Assembly: GCA_020860745.1 (NCBI GenBank)
Contig: JAJBTR010000269.1
Span: forward strand, 1 to 5,524
Length of the DNA: 5,524 nt
Origin: Lachnospiraceae bacterium
GTDB taxonomy: Bacteria > Bacillota > Clostridia > Lachnospirales > Lachnospiraceae
Reading direction: 5' to 3'
The notes below the pieces were generated by a model. It saw nothing but the letters and a program-made list of their open reading frames with translations, was not told the origin of the DNA and searched no databases. Below are positions 1-5,524 of the stretch, one piece after another. The translations under genes were made by a program, and so were the position numbers. Every line of letters starts with the position of its first letter. Positions within the stretch are counted from its first letter, which is position 1.

Positions 1-72
1 ATATAGGAGTCCCATAAACGTAAATGTAGGTTCAAAAAAGCAAGGCTCTCGTACACCCCAGGAATTACATCT
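1..72 (-). ncRNA. ssrS: Probable 6S RNA (SsrS), 5' part only, cut by the left window edge
   Basis: Seen: no plausible reading frame follows the strong minus-strand promoter at 79-108, whose start point should fall near 71-73. The predicted RNA contains CCUGGGGUGUACGAGAGCC (complement of 44-62), then a U-rich stretch and a second conserved-looking block. Known: E. coli 6S RNA begins with the similar CUGAGAUGUUCGCAAGC, whose CUGAGAUGU part forms one side of the closing stem; many other 6S RNAs carry CUGGGGUGU there. 6S RNA folds into an open-promoter mimic that binds the housekeeping RNA polymerase holoenzyme and tunes transcription in stationary phase. Inferred: this is the 5' end of a 6S gene of the usual 180-200 bases, with the 3' half beyond position 1. 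The closing stem cannot be tested because its partner strand is outside the window. It could instead be another small RNA or the leader of a downstream gene. Confidence 0.6.
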
Positions 73-78
73 GAAATG

Positions 79-108
79 ATTATACTCTATGATGTGCCGG
101 TTCGTCAA
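79..108 (-). promoter_or_regulatory. Strong vegetative (SigA-type) promoter reading leftwards
   Basis: On the minus strand the -35 box is TTGACG (complement of 103-108), five of six consensus bases. The -10 box is a perfect TATAAT (complement of 79-84), and the spacer is 18 bases. The transcription start is expected near 71-73. It is the best promoter in the window and drives no visible protein gene; it fits the candidate 6S RNA just downstream. Confidence 0.8.
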
Positions 109-223
109 TAACCATTCGCAAAGCATTCACTTGCATAATATTTCCATCGTTTATCGCACACAAAATCAGGACACTTTATATTGCTTTTATTTATTTTATA
201 CTTTCTTTCCAGGGTCAGGCCCC

Positions 224-257
224 AAAAAAAGAAAAACCACCCTTCCGGATGGTTTTT
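224..257 (-). terminator. Intrinsic terminator of pckA
   Basis: Read on the minus strand, an 11-bp stem (AAAAACCATCC with GGGTGGTTTTT, one G-T pair) is closed by a GGAA tetraloop of the GNRA type. It is followed after one C by seven T (complement of 224-230). It starts 26 bases after the pckA stop codon. Because the stem carries A5/T5 at its base, weak termination on the plus strand is also possible. Confidence 0.92.
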
Positions 258-283
258 CAACAGAAAGAATTTTACTCAATCGA

Positions 284-1888
284 TTATGCCTCAGGGCCAG
301 CCGCGACCAGAGCCTTGCCGAGCTCGTTGCCTTCATACTTTTTGAAGTTCTTGACGAAACGTCCCGCCAGATCCTTCGCCTTGGCCTCCCACTCGGAAGC
401 ATCCGCGTAGGTATCTCTCGGGTCCAGGATGCCGGTGTCAACGCCCGGAAGCTCTGTGGGAACCTCCAGATTGAACAGCGGAATCTTCCTGGTTGGTGCA
501 TTTAAGATATCGCCGTTTAAGATCGCGTCGATGATGCCGCGGGTATCCTTGATGGAGATACGCTTACCGCTGCCGTTCCAGCCGGTGTTCACCAGGTAAG
601 CTTTCGCTCCGCTCTTCTCCATGCGCTTTACGAGCTCCTCCGCGTATTTGGTCGGATGCAGCTCCAGGAATGCCTGTCCGACGCACGCGGAGAAGGTCGG
701 GGGCGGCTCTGTGATGCCGCGCTCTGTTCCTGCAAGCTTTGCGGTAAATCCGGAGAGGAAGTAGTACTCGGTCTGCTCCGGAGTCAGCACGGATACCGGA
801 GGAAGTACGCCAAACGCATCCGCGGAGAGGAAGATTACGTTCTTCGCCGCCGGGGCTACGGAAACCGGGCGTACAATGTTCTCAATATGGTCAATCGGAT
901 AGGACACGCGGGTGTTCTCCGTCACGCTCTTATCCGCGAAATCAATCTTGCCATCCGCATCCAGCGTCACATTCTCCAGCAGAGCGTTGCGCTTGATGGC
1001 ATTGTAAATATCCGGCTCAGACTCTTTATCAAGGTTAATAACCTTTGCGTAACAGCCGCCCTCGAAGTTGAAGACGCCGTTGTCGTCCCAGCCATGCTCG
1101 TCGTCACCGATCAGCAGACGCTTCGGGTCTGTGGACAGAGTGGTCTTTCCTGTACCGGAGAGGCCGAAGAAGATTGCCGTGTTCTCACCGTTCATATCAG
1201 TATTCGCGGAGCAGTGCATGGAAGCAATGCCCTTCAGCGGCAGATAGTAGTTCATCATGGAGAACATGCCCTTCTTCATCTCACCGCCGTACCAGGTGTT
1301 CAGGATAACCTGCTCACGGCTGGTGATGTTGAACACGACGGCGGTCTCAGAGTTCAGCCCAAGCTCTTTGTAATTCTCAACCTTTGCCTTGGACGCGCAG
1401 TATACCACGAAGTCCGGCTTGAAGTTCTCCAGCTCCTCCTCGGAGGGACGGATAAACATATTCTTCACAAAATGAGCCTGCCACGCAACCTCCATGATAA
1501 AACGGATTGCCATGCGGGTATCTGCATTCGTGCCGCAGTACGCATCCATCACAAAAAGTCTCTTGCCGGAGAGCTGCTCAACCGCAAGCTTCTTTACCGC
1601 TTCCCAGGTCTCCTGGCTGGCGGGATGGTTATCATTTTTATATTCATCAGATGTCCACCATACAGTGTCTTTGGAATTCTCATCCATCACGATATATTTA
1701 TCCTTGGGAGAACGTCCGGTATAGATACCGGTCATAACATTCACAGCGCCAAGCTCACTGACCTGACCCTTCTCATAGCCTTCCAGCTCCGGCTTGACTT
1801 CTTCCTCATACAGAAAATCAAAAGACGGATTGTAAACAATCTCTGAAGTTCCGGTGATGCCATACTGATTCAAATCAATCTTTGCCAT
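284..1888 (-). CDS. pckA: Phosphoenolpyruvate carboxykinase (ATP)
   Basis: Cytosolic enzyme interconverting oxaloacetate + ATP and PEP + CO2 + ADP. It serves gluconeogenesis or, in many fermenting anaerobes, PEP carboxylation toward succinate; the direction here cannot be told. The 534 residues match the usual length (E. coli 540). Visible motifs: substrate-binding TGRSPKD with Arg59; WYGGEMKKG with the metal-binding lysine (205/206); His225 in MHCSANT; P-loop GLSGTGKTT (242-250) with Lys248 and Thr249; kinase-2/metal motif LIGDDEHGW with Asp262-Asp263; Arg327 in ENTRVSYP; and RISIKDTR near the adenine site (443-450). All expected catalytic residues are present, with an offset of about 6 from E. 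coli numbering. The ATG start has an AGGAAGG ribosome site (complement of 1900-1906) 11 bases upstream, and the [14 protein letters not shown] beginning fits the family. It lies downstream of deoC after a 176-base spacer and ends at the terminator at 224-257. Confidence 0.97.
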   Translation of the reverse strand: MAKIDLNQYGITGTSEIVYNPSFDFLYEEEVKPELEGYEKGQVSELGAVNVMTGIYTGRSPKDKYIVMDENSKDTVWWTSDEYKNDNHPASQETWEAVKKLAVEQLSGKRLFVMDAYCGTNADTRMAIRFIMEVAWQAHFVKNMFIRPSEEELENFKPDFVVYCASKAKVENYKELGLNSETAVVFNITSREQVILNTWYGGEMKKGMFSMMNYYLPLKGIASMHCSANTDMNGENTAIFFGLSGTGKTTLSTDPKRLLIGDDEHGWDDNGVFNFEGGCYAKVINLDKESEPDIYNAIKRNALLENVTLDADGKIDFADKSVTENTRVSYPIDHIENIVRPVSVAPAAKNVIFLSADAFGVLPPVSVLTPEQTEYYFLSGFTAKLAGTERGITEPPPTFSACVGQAFLELHPTKYAEELVKRMEKSGAKAYLVNTGWNGSGKRISIKDTRGIIDAILNGDILNAPTRKIPLFNLEVPTELPGVDTGILDPRDTYADASEWEAKAKDLAGRFVKNFKKYEGNELGKALVAAGPEA

Positions 1889-2064
1889 ACTACTCTCAAC
1901 CTTCCTTTTCTTTAAATATTGTCTTTATTAAAGCAGAATCGCCGCCGCTAAACCGGTCTGCCATCCTGCGGGTAACCTGTGAAAATTTCTGTGCGCAGTC
2001 CTTCAAATTCATATGCGCGAAAGCAACCGTTTCACTTCTGACTCAGTAAAAACGTATCTCATTC
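1889..2064 (-). other. deoC-pckA spacer, probable pckA leader
   Basis: This 176-base gap holds the pckA ribosome site. I found no SigA promoter with both boxes convincing: TTTAGC-16-TAATAA (about 1925-1954) is the nearest but weak. There is no hairpin followed by a T-run that would end deoC transcription. A small palindrome CTTTA-T-TAAAG lies at 1923-1933, just upstream of the ribosome site. A GCGCA/TGCGC inverted pair sits around 1993-2018 without a T-run. The length suggests a promoter or leader for pckA, but read-through from deoC is equally open. Confidence 0.35.
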
Positions 2065-2709
2065 TTATTGTGACAGTATCCGGATTGCCCGGCTTGTCCC
2101 GATCCGGCTGCAGCCCGCCTCAATGTACTGCTCCATCTCTTCCCGGGTACTGATGCCGCCGGCCGCCTTGATCTGCACCCGGGGATCAATATGCTCCCGC
2201 ATGAGCTTCACATCCTCCAGCGTAGCGCCTCCGCTGCCGAAGCCCGTGGATGTCTTGATAAAATCAGCGCCCGCCTCCGAAACGCAGCGGCATACCGCAA
2301 TCTTCTCATCCTCCGTCAGATAACAGGTCTCAACGATGACTTTTAAAATATGATCCCCGGCCGCTTCTTTCACCAGCCGGATCTCATCTGTCACTTTCTG
2401 AAATTTACTGTTCTTCACAAGACCGATATTGATCACCATGTCAATCTCGTTCGCCCCGTCCGCGATCGCCTGTCTGGTCTCCGCGACTTTTGCGGCGGTA
2501 TTCGCATTGCCGAGCGGAAAGCCGACAACAGTGCAGATATTTAATCCGGGGAAGGAATCGCTGACCCTCTTGACGTAAGAACTTGGGATACACACAGACG
2601 CCATCCGAAAAATAATGGCTTCATTACATAAATTCTTGATATCTTTCCATGAACTCCAGGCGTTCAATGCCGTATGGTCAACATACCTGTATAACTCTTC
2701 TTTTCTCAT
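2065..2709 (-). CDS. deoC: Deoxyribose-phosphate aldolase
   Basis: Class I (Schiff-base) aldolase of the cytosol that splits 2-deoxy-D-ribose 5-phosphate into D-glyceraldehyde 3-phosphate and acetaldehyde, the last step of deoxynucleoside catabolism. The 214 residues fit the short bacterial DeoC type (about 210-225). A single TIM-barrel domain is implied: YVDHTAL near the start (9-15); VVGFPLGN (61-68); NEIDMVIN (87-94) with catalytic Asp90; DFIKTSTGFGSGGAT (149-163) with the Schiff-base Lys152; and IKAAGGIST (180-188) with the second catalytic Lys181. The phosphate-binding end reads RIGTSRAI (202-209), with Arg207 where many members have a second Ser. The ATG is preceded by AGGATGGTGA (complement of 2714-2723). 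No other deo genes (deoA, deoB, deoD) adjoin it, so it is a single salvage gene between the liv operon and pckA. Its own promoter was not identified. Confidence 0.95.
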   Translation of the reverse strand: MRKEELYRYVDHTALNAWSSWKDIKNLCNEAIIFRMASVCIPSSYVKRVSDSFPGLNICTVVGFPLGNANTAAKVAETRQAIADGANEIDMVINIGLVKNSKFQKVTDEIRLVKEAAGDHILKVIVETCYLTEDEKIAVCRCVSEAGADFIKTSTGFGSGGATLEDVKLMREHIDPRVQIKAAGGISTREEMEQYIEAGCSRIGTSRAIRILSQ

Positions 2710-2718
2710 GCAGTCACC

Positions 2719-2736
2719 ATCCTGATTTTATCCTGA
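2719..2736. repeat. Short direct repeat over the deoC ribosome site
   Basis: ATCCTGA occurs at 2719-2725 and again at 2730-2736, four T apart, giving an 11-base period, about one helical turn. On the coding strand this is TCAGGAT-AAAA-TCAGGAT, so the downstream copy provides the Shine-Dalgarno bases of deoC. It may be chance; it could also be an operator or a duplicated ribosome standby site. Confidence 0.3.
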
Positions 2737-2763
2737 CGTTTTTACCGAATGCTATTTTAATAT

Positions 2764-2779
2764 ATTTTTCCCGAAAAAT
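2764..2779. promoter_or_regulatory. Operator-like inverted repeat upstream of deoC
   Basis: ATTTTTC-CC-GAAAAAT is a perfect 7-bp inverted repeat around two central bases, about 55 bases upstream of the deoC start. It lies next to the AT-rich stretch where a deoC -10 box could sit. The symmetry and position would suit a dimeric repressor, but arms made mostly of A and T runs arise easily by chance in such DNA. No regulator is known from the window. Confidence 0.3.
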
Positions 2780-2927
2780 CCATACTTCATCTCATCTTTG
2801 GATAAAGTTTTATTTTTCCCATCCCAACCCTCTTCTTTTTATGAAAGTTGCACAATCGCGAAAGGGAACGCTACTGAATTCTTTTTCACTTCCAACTAAC
2901 TAAACTGAAAAAATCACAATATAAATC

Positions 2928-2968
2928 AAAAAAGAAAAAGGGAAACACCGCAAGATACGATGCTCCCC
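2928..2968 (-). terminator. Intrinsic terminator of the liv operon
   Basis: On the minus strand an 11-bp stem pairs GGGGAGCATCG with CGGTGTTTCCC (three G-T pairs) around a 7-base loop (complement of 2951-2957). It is followed directly by TTTTTCTTTTTT (complement of 2928-2939). It lies 62 bases past the livM stop codon and separates the transporter operon from deoC. Confidence 0.88.
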
Positions 2969-2995
2969 AAATATCTGTCTCTAAAACTTTCCAAA

Positions 2996-3019
2996 CTGTG
3001 CAGTTCTTTTCTGCCACAG
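2996..3019 (-). other. Second hairpin in the livM 3' untranslated region
   Basis: Between the livM stop and the terminator, the minus strand can pair CTGTG(G)CAG with CTGCACAG around loop AAAAGAA: eight pairs with one bulged G. No T-run follows, so it is not itself a terminator. It could protect the 3' end of the message or be incidental. Confidence 0.35.
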
Positions 3020-3030
3020 CCTCTTCCTGA

Positions 3031-3987
3031 TCACTCTTTCGGAATACTCCGCCTTGGCGACAAAATCTGGAATCCCGTCTTCTTATACAGGGTTCCCATG
3101 ATTCCGTCCGGCGCCACCAGGATTACCACGATGGCAATGATGCCCAGCACGATATTCGACATACCGGTGAAGTTGTACATGATCTGCACAATGATAACGT
3201 ACAGGACAGATCCCACGATCGGGCCTTCCATCGTCCCCAGGCCGCCGATGATGACCGCGAAGGTCATGGCAATGGTCCAGTTGATGGAGAATCCCGTGGA
3301 CGGGTTGATGTACGCTGTCTGCATGTACTGCGCGCCGCCGATCAGTCCCATCATAAAGCAGGCGATCATATAGCAGCGAAGCTTTGTCTTGTACAGCTCC
3401 ACGCCCATAACTTCCGCTGCGGACGCACTGTCGCGGATGGCCATCAGGGCCAGACCGGTCTTCGTGCGCAGCAGGCAGTACACGATCAATGTAGCCAGCA
3501 CTGCGATTACCAGGGCCGTGTAATAGAGCTGCTTATAACTCATGGAATACACGGTGTTGATGGACCAGTCCTTCGCATAGCCGACAAACTTCCAGTTTGA
3601 GAAGAAGATGTTCAGCGCCTCGGCGATGATCCAGGTACCGATGGCAAAGTACACACCGCTCATCTTAAAGATAGCAGGTGACACCGCAAGCCCGAAGAGC
3701 ATGCAGATGACGGCACCGATGATGATGGAGAGGTAGATATTCACCCCATAGTTCACCGAGAGGATGGTCAGCGTGTAGCCGCCCAGGCCGATGAAGGCCT
3801 GCATGCCCAGTGATAACATACCGGCGTAACCACCCAGAAGGTTCCACATCTGGCTCATGGCCAGGTACAGGCACATCAGGGTCAGGATATTTAACAGGTA
3901 GGATGTCCCGGCCATTGGCAGCACCACAAAAAGCACTACCGCCACAACAATCAACAGAATCAGACTTGATTTTTTCATGTTTTTCAT
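3031..3987 (-). CDS. livM: Branched-chain amino acid ABC transporter permease LivM
   Basis: Inner-membrane permease that with LivH forms the pore of a LIV-type ABC importer (leucine, isoleucine, valine or related substrates). The product is very hydrophobic, with about eight to ten membrane segments; counted from the upstream ATG these include about 11-27, 33-52, 60-80, 86-107, 112-131, 156-175, 206-222, 240-270 and 280-296. Family signatures: GGYAGMLSLG near 54-63, the cytoplasmic coupling loop LALMAIRDSASAAEVMG (181-197) that contacts the ATPases, and GGLGTMEGPIVG (250-261). Two in-frame ATGs compete, at 3991-3993 and 3985-3987. The Shine-Dalgarno AAAGGGGG (3997-4004) is only 3 bases from the first but 9 from the second, so I place the start at 3987 (318 residues; 320 with the upstream ATG). 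It is the last gene of the operon, 9-15 bases after livH. The exact substrate is not shown by sequence. Confidence 0.93.
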   Translation of the reverse strand: MKNMKKSSLILLIVVAVVLFVVLPMAGTSYLLNILTLMCLYLAMSQMWNLLGGYAGMLSLGMQAFIGLGGYTLTILSVNYGVNIYLSIIIGAVICMLFGLAVSPAIFKMSGVYFAIGTWIIAEALNIFFSNWKFVGYAKDWSINTVYSMSYKQLYYTALVIAVLATLIVYCLLRTKTGLALMAIRDSASAAEVMGVELYKTKLRCYMIACFMMGLIGGAQYMQTAYINPSTGFSINWTIAMTFAVIIGGLGTMEGPIVGSVLYVIIVQIMYNFTGMSNIVLGIIAIVVILVAPDGIMGTLYKKTGFQILSPRRSIPKE

Positions 3988-3996
3988 ATTCATCCG

Positions 3997-4004
3997 CCCC
4001 CTTT
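3997..4004 (-). promoter_or_regulatory. livM ribosome binding site overlapping the livH stop codon
   Basis: The minus strand reads TAAAGGGGGCGG: the livH stop TAA runs into an AAGGGGG site that pairs fully with the 16S anti-SD if one G-U pair is allowed. Spacing is 3 bases to the upstream ATG and 9 to the next in-frame ATG, which decides the start in favour of 3987. The overlap implies that livM translation is coupled to livH. Confidence 0.7.
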
Positions 4005-4869
4005 ACTTTCTCACCGCCGAAGCCGCGAACAGTCCGTTCGGTCTCAGAGCCAGGATGACCAGCAGCACGATATAAGCCACCAGCATCTGCACGCCGGACC
4101 CGAAGATGTTGCCGCCCACCAGCTGCGCCACACCCAGGAGGATGCCGCCGATCAGGGTGCCGAACAGGGAACCCATGCCGCCGATGACCACCACGCCGAA
4201 GGCGATGATCAGGTACTGTGTACCCGAGGACGGATAGAATGTGAAAGTGGAGCCTACCAGGGATCCGGCCACCGCCGTGATGCCCATGCAGATCACCATG
4301 GCCGCCGCGTACGCCAGCTTGGTGTTCACGCCCATCAGCTCCGCCGCCATGACGTCGTCCGAAGTCGCACGGATGGAACGTCCGAAGTTCGTCTTCTGCA
4401 TCATCAGGGAAAGCCCGATGATAATCACGCAGGCGATGATGAAGCTGGTCAGGTAGCTGGCGGACACAGACAGGTACTGTGTCGTGATCACGTTCTTTGA
4501 CGCCAGCGGGTTGTTGATGATCTGGTTGTCGGCGCTGAATATTTTCAGCATCAGGTTCGACAGGAAGATAGACAGGCCGAACGTCACCAGCAGCGCCGGC
4601 GCGTCGCCCTTGTCCATAACCTGGTTGACCAGGAACTGCTGGATCAGGAAGCCGAGGACGCACATCACGATCACGGAAATGATGGTGGATACAATCAGAT
4701 TGCATCCCAGCGCATTTGACGCCACCATGGTGATGTATGTACCGAGGATCATCAGGTCTCCATGGGCCAGGTTTGTCAGTCCCATAATACCAAAGACAAG
4801 GGACATGCCGATACCGATCATGGAATACAATCCCCCAAGGAGGATTCCCGTAACTATACATTGAATCAT
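4003..4869 (-). CDS. livH: Branched-chain amino acid ABC transporter permease LivH
   Basis: Inner-membrane permease pairing with LivM in a LIV-type importer. The 288 residues agree with the family (about 290-310). Signatures: GLYSMIGIGMSLVFGIMGLTNLAHGDLMILGTY (13-45) with the conserved Asn33, His36 and Gly37; the coupling loop TNFGRSIRATSDDVMAAELMG (160-180); GGMGSLFGTLIGG (230-242); and the ending LRPNGLF (275-281). About eight membrane helices are visible, for example 5-30, 38-52, 57-80, 92-111, 138-157, 185-206, 218-250 and 260-275. The ATG is preceded by AAAGGAG (complement of 4879-4885) at 9 bases, a very good ribosome site. It begins 20 bases after livF and is followed closely by livM, so the three share one message. 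The much longer urea permease UrtB is excluded by length; related amide or other amino acid importers cannot be. Confidence 0.95.
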   Translation of the reverse strand: MIQCIVTGILLGGLYSMIGIGMSLVFGIMGLTNLAHGDLMILGTYITMVASNALGCNLIVSTIISVIVMCVLGFLIQQFLVNQVMDKGDAPALLVTFGLSIFLSNLMLKIFSADNQIINNPLASKNVITTQYLSVSASYLTSFIIACVIIIGLSLMMQKTNFGRSIRATSDDVMAAELMGVNTKLAYAAAMVICMGITAVAGSLVGSTFTFYPSSGTQYLIIAFGVVVIGGMGSLFGTLIGGILLGVAQLVGGNIFGSGVQMLVAYIVLLVILALRPNGLFAASAVRK

Positions 4870-4889
4870 TTTATCTCACTCCTTTGTCT

Positions 4890-5524
4890 TTATTTTTGGG
4901 CATCGTGGGCGAAGCTGCCGATACCGAAGTACGCGTCATTTACTTCATCCACGTTCAGGTCTTTGGATTTGCCTTCCATCACGATCTTACCTTCCAGAAC
5001 CACATAGGCATAATCAGAAGCAGAAAGGGAACGATTTACGTTCTGCTCCACGATCAACATGGTCAGGCCGCTGTCCGCGATTTCCTTCAATTTGTCATAA
5101 ATATCGTTGATGACCACCGGAGCCAGTCCCAGGGAAACCTCATCCAGGAGCAGGATCTTCGGCTGGGTCATGATGCCGCGCCCGATAGCGAGCATCTGCC
5201 GCTGTCCGCCGGAGAGGAATGTGGACATCTGGTTTGCTTTTTCTTTCAGAACAGGGAAAAGGTGATATACCGCCTCCAGTCTGTCCTTTCGCTCGCTCCC
5301 CTTTGCCAGGTAAGCGCCCATCAGCAGGTTGTCCTGCACGGTCATCCGCTCAAAACAGTGGCTGCCCTCGGGGGCCATGGAAAGGCCGAGCTTCGCGATC
5401 TGGCTGGGCTTCTTCCCGGAAATATCCTGGCCGTCAAAAACGATCTGGCCTTTCGTGGGCTTGTTAAAGCCGCAGATCGTGTTCATGATCGTGGACTTGC
5501 CGGCGCCGTTCGCGCCGATGAGGG
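4890..5524 (-). CDS. livF: Branched-chain amino acid ABC transporter ATPase LivF, 5' end outside the window
   Basis: Cytoplasmic ATPase subunit that powers the LivHM pore, normally as a heterodimer with LivG. An in-frame ATG exists at 5484-5486, but it is internal: the frame stays open to the window edge and encodes the Walker A motif GANGAGKST (5490-5516), so the true start lies beyond 5524. Some 210 residues are visible; about 35 N-terminal ones are missing judged by E. coli LivF (237). Motifs, counted from the first visible codon: Walker A 3-11; Q-loop area MAPEGSHCFERMT (49-61); ABC signature LSGGQRQ (103-109); Walker B ILLLDE (123-128); D-loop region SLGLAP (130-135); and LIVEQN (156-161), the LivF/LivG form of the switch region. 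Two departures from the common family wording are DEVSLGLAP for DEPSLGLAP and PEGSHCF for PEGR-type. Neither removes a catalytic residue. Confidence 0.94.
   Translation of the reverse strand, partial: LIGANGAGKSTIMNTICGFNKPTKGQIVFDGQDISGKKPSQIAKLGLSMAPEGSHCFERMTVQDNLLMGAYLAKGSERKDRLEAVYHLFPVLKEKANQMSTFLSGGQRQMLAIGRGIMTQPKILLLDEVSLGLAPVVINDIYDKLKEIADSGLTMLIVEQNVNRSLSASDYAYVVLEGKIVMEGKSKDLNVDEVNDAYFGIGSFAHDAQK

Larger units (their letters stand above)
2710..2927. other. AT-rich spacer upstream of deoC
   Basis: Between the liv terminator and deoC lie about 220 AT-rich bases without a supported gene; a plus-strand frame of 84 codons crossing it (2649-2903) shows no family features. The gap holds the deoC ribosome site, the direct repeat at 2719-2736 and the inverted repeat at 2764-2779. 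Because the liv terminator isolates deoC from upstream transcription, a deoC promoter is expected here. Candidate -10 boxes on the minus strand (TATATT or TAAAAT, about 2754-2765) lack a good -35 box. Confidence 0.4.

Noticed and set aside
89..505. Plus-strand open frame of 138 codons over the pckA terminator and 3' end
   Set aside because: It crosses the candidate promoter -35 box, the terminator hairpin and the antisense of pckA. No ribosome site or protein family feature supports it.
656..1846. Plus-strand open frame of 396 codons opposite pckA
   Set aside because: It is wholly antisense to a pckA gene with every family motif intact, and its translation shows no recognisable domain. It arises from codon bias in pckA.
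2019..2034. Catabolite-repression (cre) like sequence GAAAGCAACCGTTTCA upstream of pckA
   Set aside because: The half sites resemble cre arms, but the central spacing is about two bases too long for the consensus and the central CG is displaced. I do not call it a CcpA site.
1889..2064. Possible riboswitch in the pckA leader
   Set aside because: The spacer is long enough for a small aptamer, but I recognise no conserved riboswitch core and there is no terminator or SD-sequestering stem before the pckA ribosome site.
2649..2903. Plus-strand open frame of 84 codons over the deoC start and its upstream spacer
   Set aside because: It begins antisense inside deoC and continues through AT-rich non-coding DNA, with no good ribosome site and no recognisable features.
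3665..4861. Minus-strand open frame of 398 codons spanning livH and the start of livM in another frame
   Set aside because: The product is rich in Arg, Gly, His and Pro with no family features, typical of an out-of-frame reading, while livH and livM in the correct frames carry clear permease signatures.
5484..5486. ATG as the start of livF
   Set aside because: It lies after the Walker A motif, which is encoded in the same open frame up to the window edge, so it is an internal methionine.

Overview
The window most likely comes from an anaerobic Firmicute of class Clostridia, family Lachnospiraceae. This is inferred from the remembered family resemblance of the PckA and DeoC proteins, not from a database search. 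Genes are of roughly balanced base composition, spacers are AT-rich, and Shine-Dalgarno sites are of the AGGAGG type. Every supported gene lies on the minus strand, so the region reads from right to left. No mobile element, CRISPR array, tRNA or rRNA was seen.

Right part (5524 to 2928): the distal end of a branched-chain amino acid type ABC importer operon. The order in transcription is livF (ATPase, its 5' end cut off by the window edge), livH (permease) and livM (permease). The genes are packed with 20 and about 9-15 bases between them and end at a strong intrinsic terminator (2928-2968). The partner ATPase livG and the binding protein are not in the window and may lie upstream, beyond position 5524.

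Middle (2927 to 2065): a spacer with a possible operator-like inverted repeat, then deoC (deoxyribose-phosphate aldolase), which turns deoxyribose 5-phosphate into glyceraldehyde 3-phosphate and acetaldehyde. No clear terminator separates deoC from the next gene.

Left part (2064 to 1): a 176-base spacer, then pckA (ATP-type phosphoenolpyruvate carboxykinase) with all its active-site motifs, then a textbook intrinsic terminator (224-257). After an AT-rich gap comes a near-consensus vegetative promoter (TTGACG, 18 bases, TATAAT) with no reading frame behind it. The first bases of its predicted transcript resemble the 5' closing stem of 6S RNA (SsrS), so a 6S RNA gene probably starts here and runs off the left edge.

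The genes form separate units: amino acid import, deoxynucleoside carbon salvage, the PEP/oxaloacetate node, and a candidate global RNA regulator of RNA polymerase. Most of the window is ordinary housekeeping content. The least routine item is the candidate 6S RNA at the left edge. I found no convincing sign of an undescribed system.
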